Below are positions 15,679 to 15,927 of a stretch of 15,927 bases of DNA, one piece after another. The notes under the pieces were generated by a model, which did not search any database, was not told where the DNA came from, and saw only the letters and a program-made list of their open reading frames with translations. The translations under genes were made by a program, and so were the position numbers. This DNA is from CAZPRY01 sp964589175 (GTDB lineage Bacteria; Fidelibacterota; UBA2242): NCBI GenBank assembly GCA_964589175.1, contig CAZPRY010000067.1:1-15927 (forward strand), given 5' to 3'. The first letter of the stretch is position 1; every line of letters starts with the position of its first letter.

Positions 15679-15698
15679 CTAGCCCATACTAACCTAAT
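15679..15698 (-). promoter_or_regulatory. Putative operator shared with the receptor operon
   Basis: Read on the - strand this is ATTAGGTTAGTATGGGCTAG, 16 of 20 identical to the element at 6179-6198. It overlaps the last three bases of the -10 box and the predicted start of transcription, about 38 nt before the hydrolase ATG. A bound repressor here would block the promoter. Confidence 0.45.
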
Positions 15699-15724
15699 TT
15701 ATTTAATTCCGATTTGTTAGTCAA
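15696..15724 (-). promoter_or_regulatory. Promoter of the hydrolase-regulator operon
   Basis: On the - strand, the -35 box TTGACT (15724-15719) and -10 box TAAATT (15701-15696) have a 17-nt spacer ending ATTAAA, as in the receptor promoter. Transcription would start near 15689, giving a leader of about 48 nt. TAACAGTAGG at 15741-15732 lies 7 nt before the -35 box. Beyond 15742 to the window end I see nothing firm; an open frame of 39 codons at 15773-15892 (- strand) is discussed as rejected. Confidence 0.55.
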
Positions 15725-15927
15725 TAAAAAACCTACTGTTAGCGGAATTGGATATTGGTTCGGTTTGGATCTTTACCGATAGCGTATATTTCCCAAAATG
15801 GAATTGTATGATTGCTGAAATGTGTGGAAATAGCGTTTGGTTGTGCCGTATGAGAATTTGAGCTCATCGGAATCTAGTGTAATGTCATTCATGATATGAC
15901 GGGTATAGTCGTTTCAGTTTAATTCTT

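Noticed and set aside
15773..15892. Open frame of 39 codons on the - strand upstream of the hydrolase promoter.
   Set aside because: It has no ribosome site, an in-frame stop shortly before its ATG, and a translation with no recognisable feature. It could be a gene remnant, but chance is as likely.
1..15927. CRISPR arrays, tRNA or rRNA genes, and insertion sequences.
   Set aside because: No regularly spaced repeats, no cloverleaf or rRNA-like stretches and no transposase-like proteins were seen.

Overview
The window looks like a chromosomal piece from an uncultured, probably anaerobic bacterium of the FCB supergroup, of the Calditrichota / KSB1 / Ignavibacteria kind. Two things support this: a 'QNYPNPFNP' C-terminal sorting domain of type IX secretion (T9SS) cargo, and a TonB-dependent receptor carrying a carboxypeptidase-regulatory-like N-terminal domain. 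Three putative promoters have -35/-10 boxes of ordinary sigma-70 type, each with a 17-nt spacer, and do not resemble the TTTG/TAnnTTTG promoters of Bacteroidota proper. No taxonomic marker gene is present, so the assignment stays approximate.

Left part (188-4420, + strand): two overlapping genes for exported proteins share a short N-terminal motif. The first belongs to what looks like a conserved but uncharacterised secreted family. The second has two Fn3-like domains, a xanthan-lyase-like alpha/beta domain and a T9SS sorting domain. A spacer with two GGACA...TGTCC inverted repeats follows, then a monocistronic MltC-like lytic transglycosylase with its own promoter.

Middle (4492-6009, - strand): a RACo-type reductive activator of corrinoid proteins (2Fe-2S domain plus ASKHA ATPase), starting at TTG. 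No corrinoid protein or methyltransferase gene lies near it.

Right part (6144-15724): two transcription units facing each other form a polysaccharide-utilisation-like locus. On the + strand a TonB-dependent receptor is followed after 16 nt by a large secreted partner protein with an Fn3 domain and a sorting-like C-terminus; there is no SusD. On the - strand a 984-residue exported glycoside-hydrolase-like protein with an inserted malectin domain is followed by a GntR/LacI-type sensor-regulator. The promoters of these two units share the same layout (TTGACT-N17-TAAAAT or TAAATT) and a 20-bp element with 16 identities at the start of the transcript. The two units are therefore probably one regulon under the local regulator: receptor and partner would take up a glycan fragment, the hydrolase would release it, and the regulator would sense it. 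The substrate cannot be read from the sequence. The right part is visibly more AT-rich than the left part.
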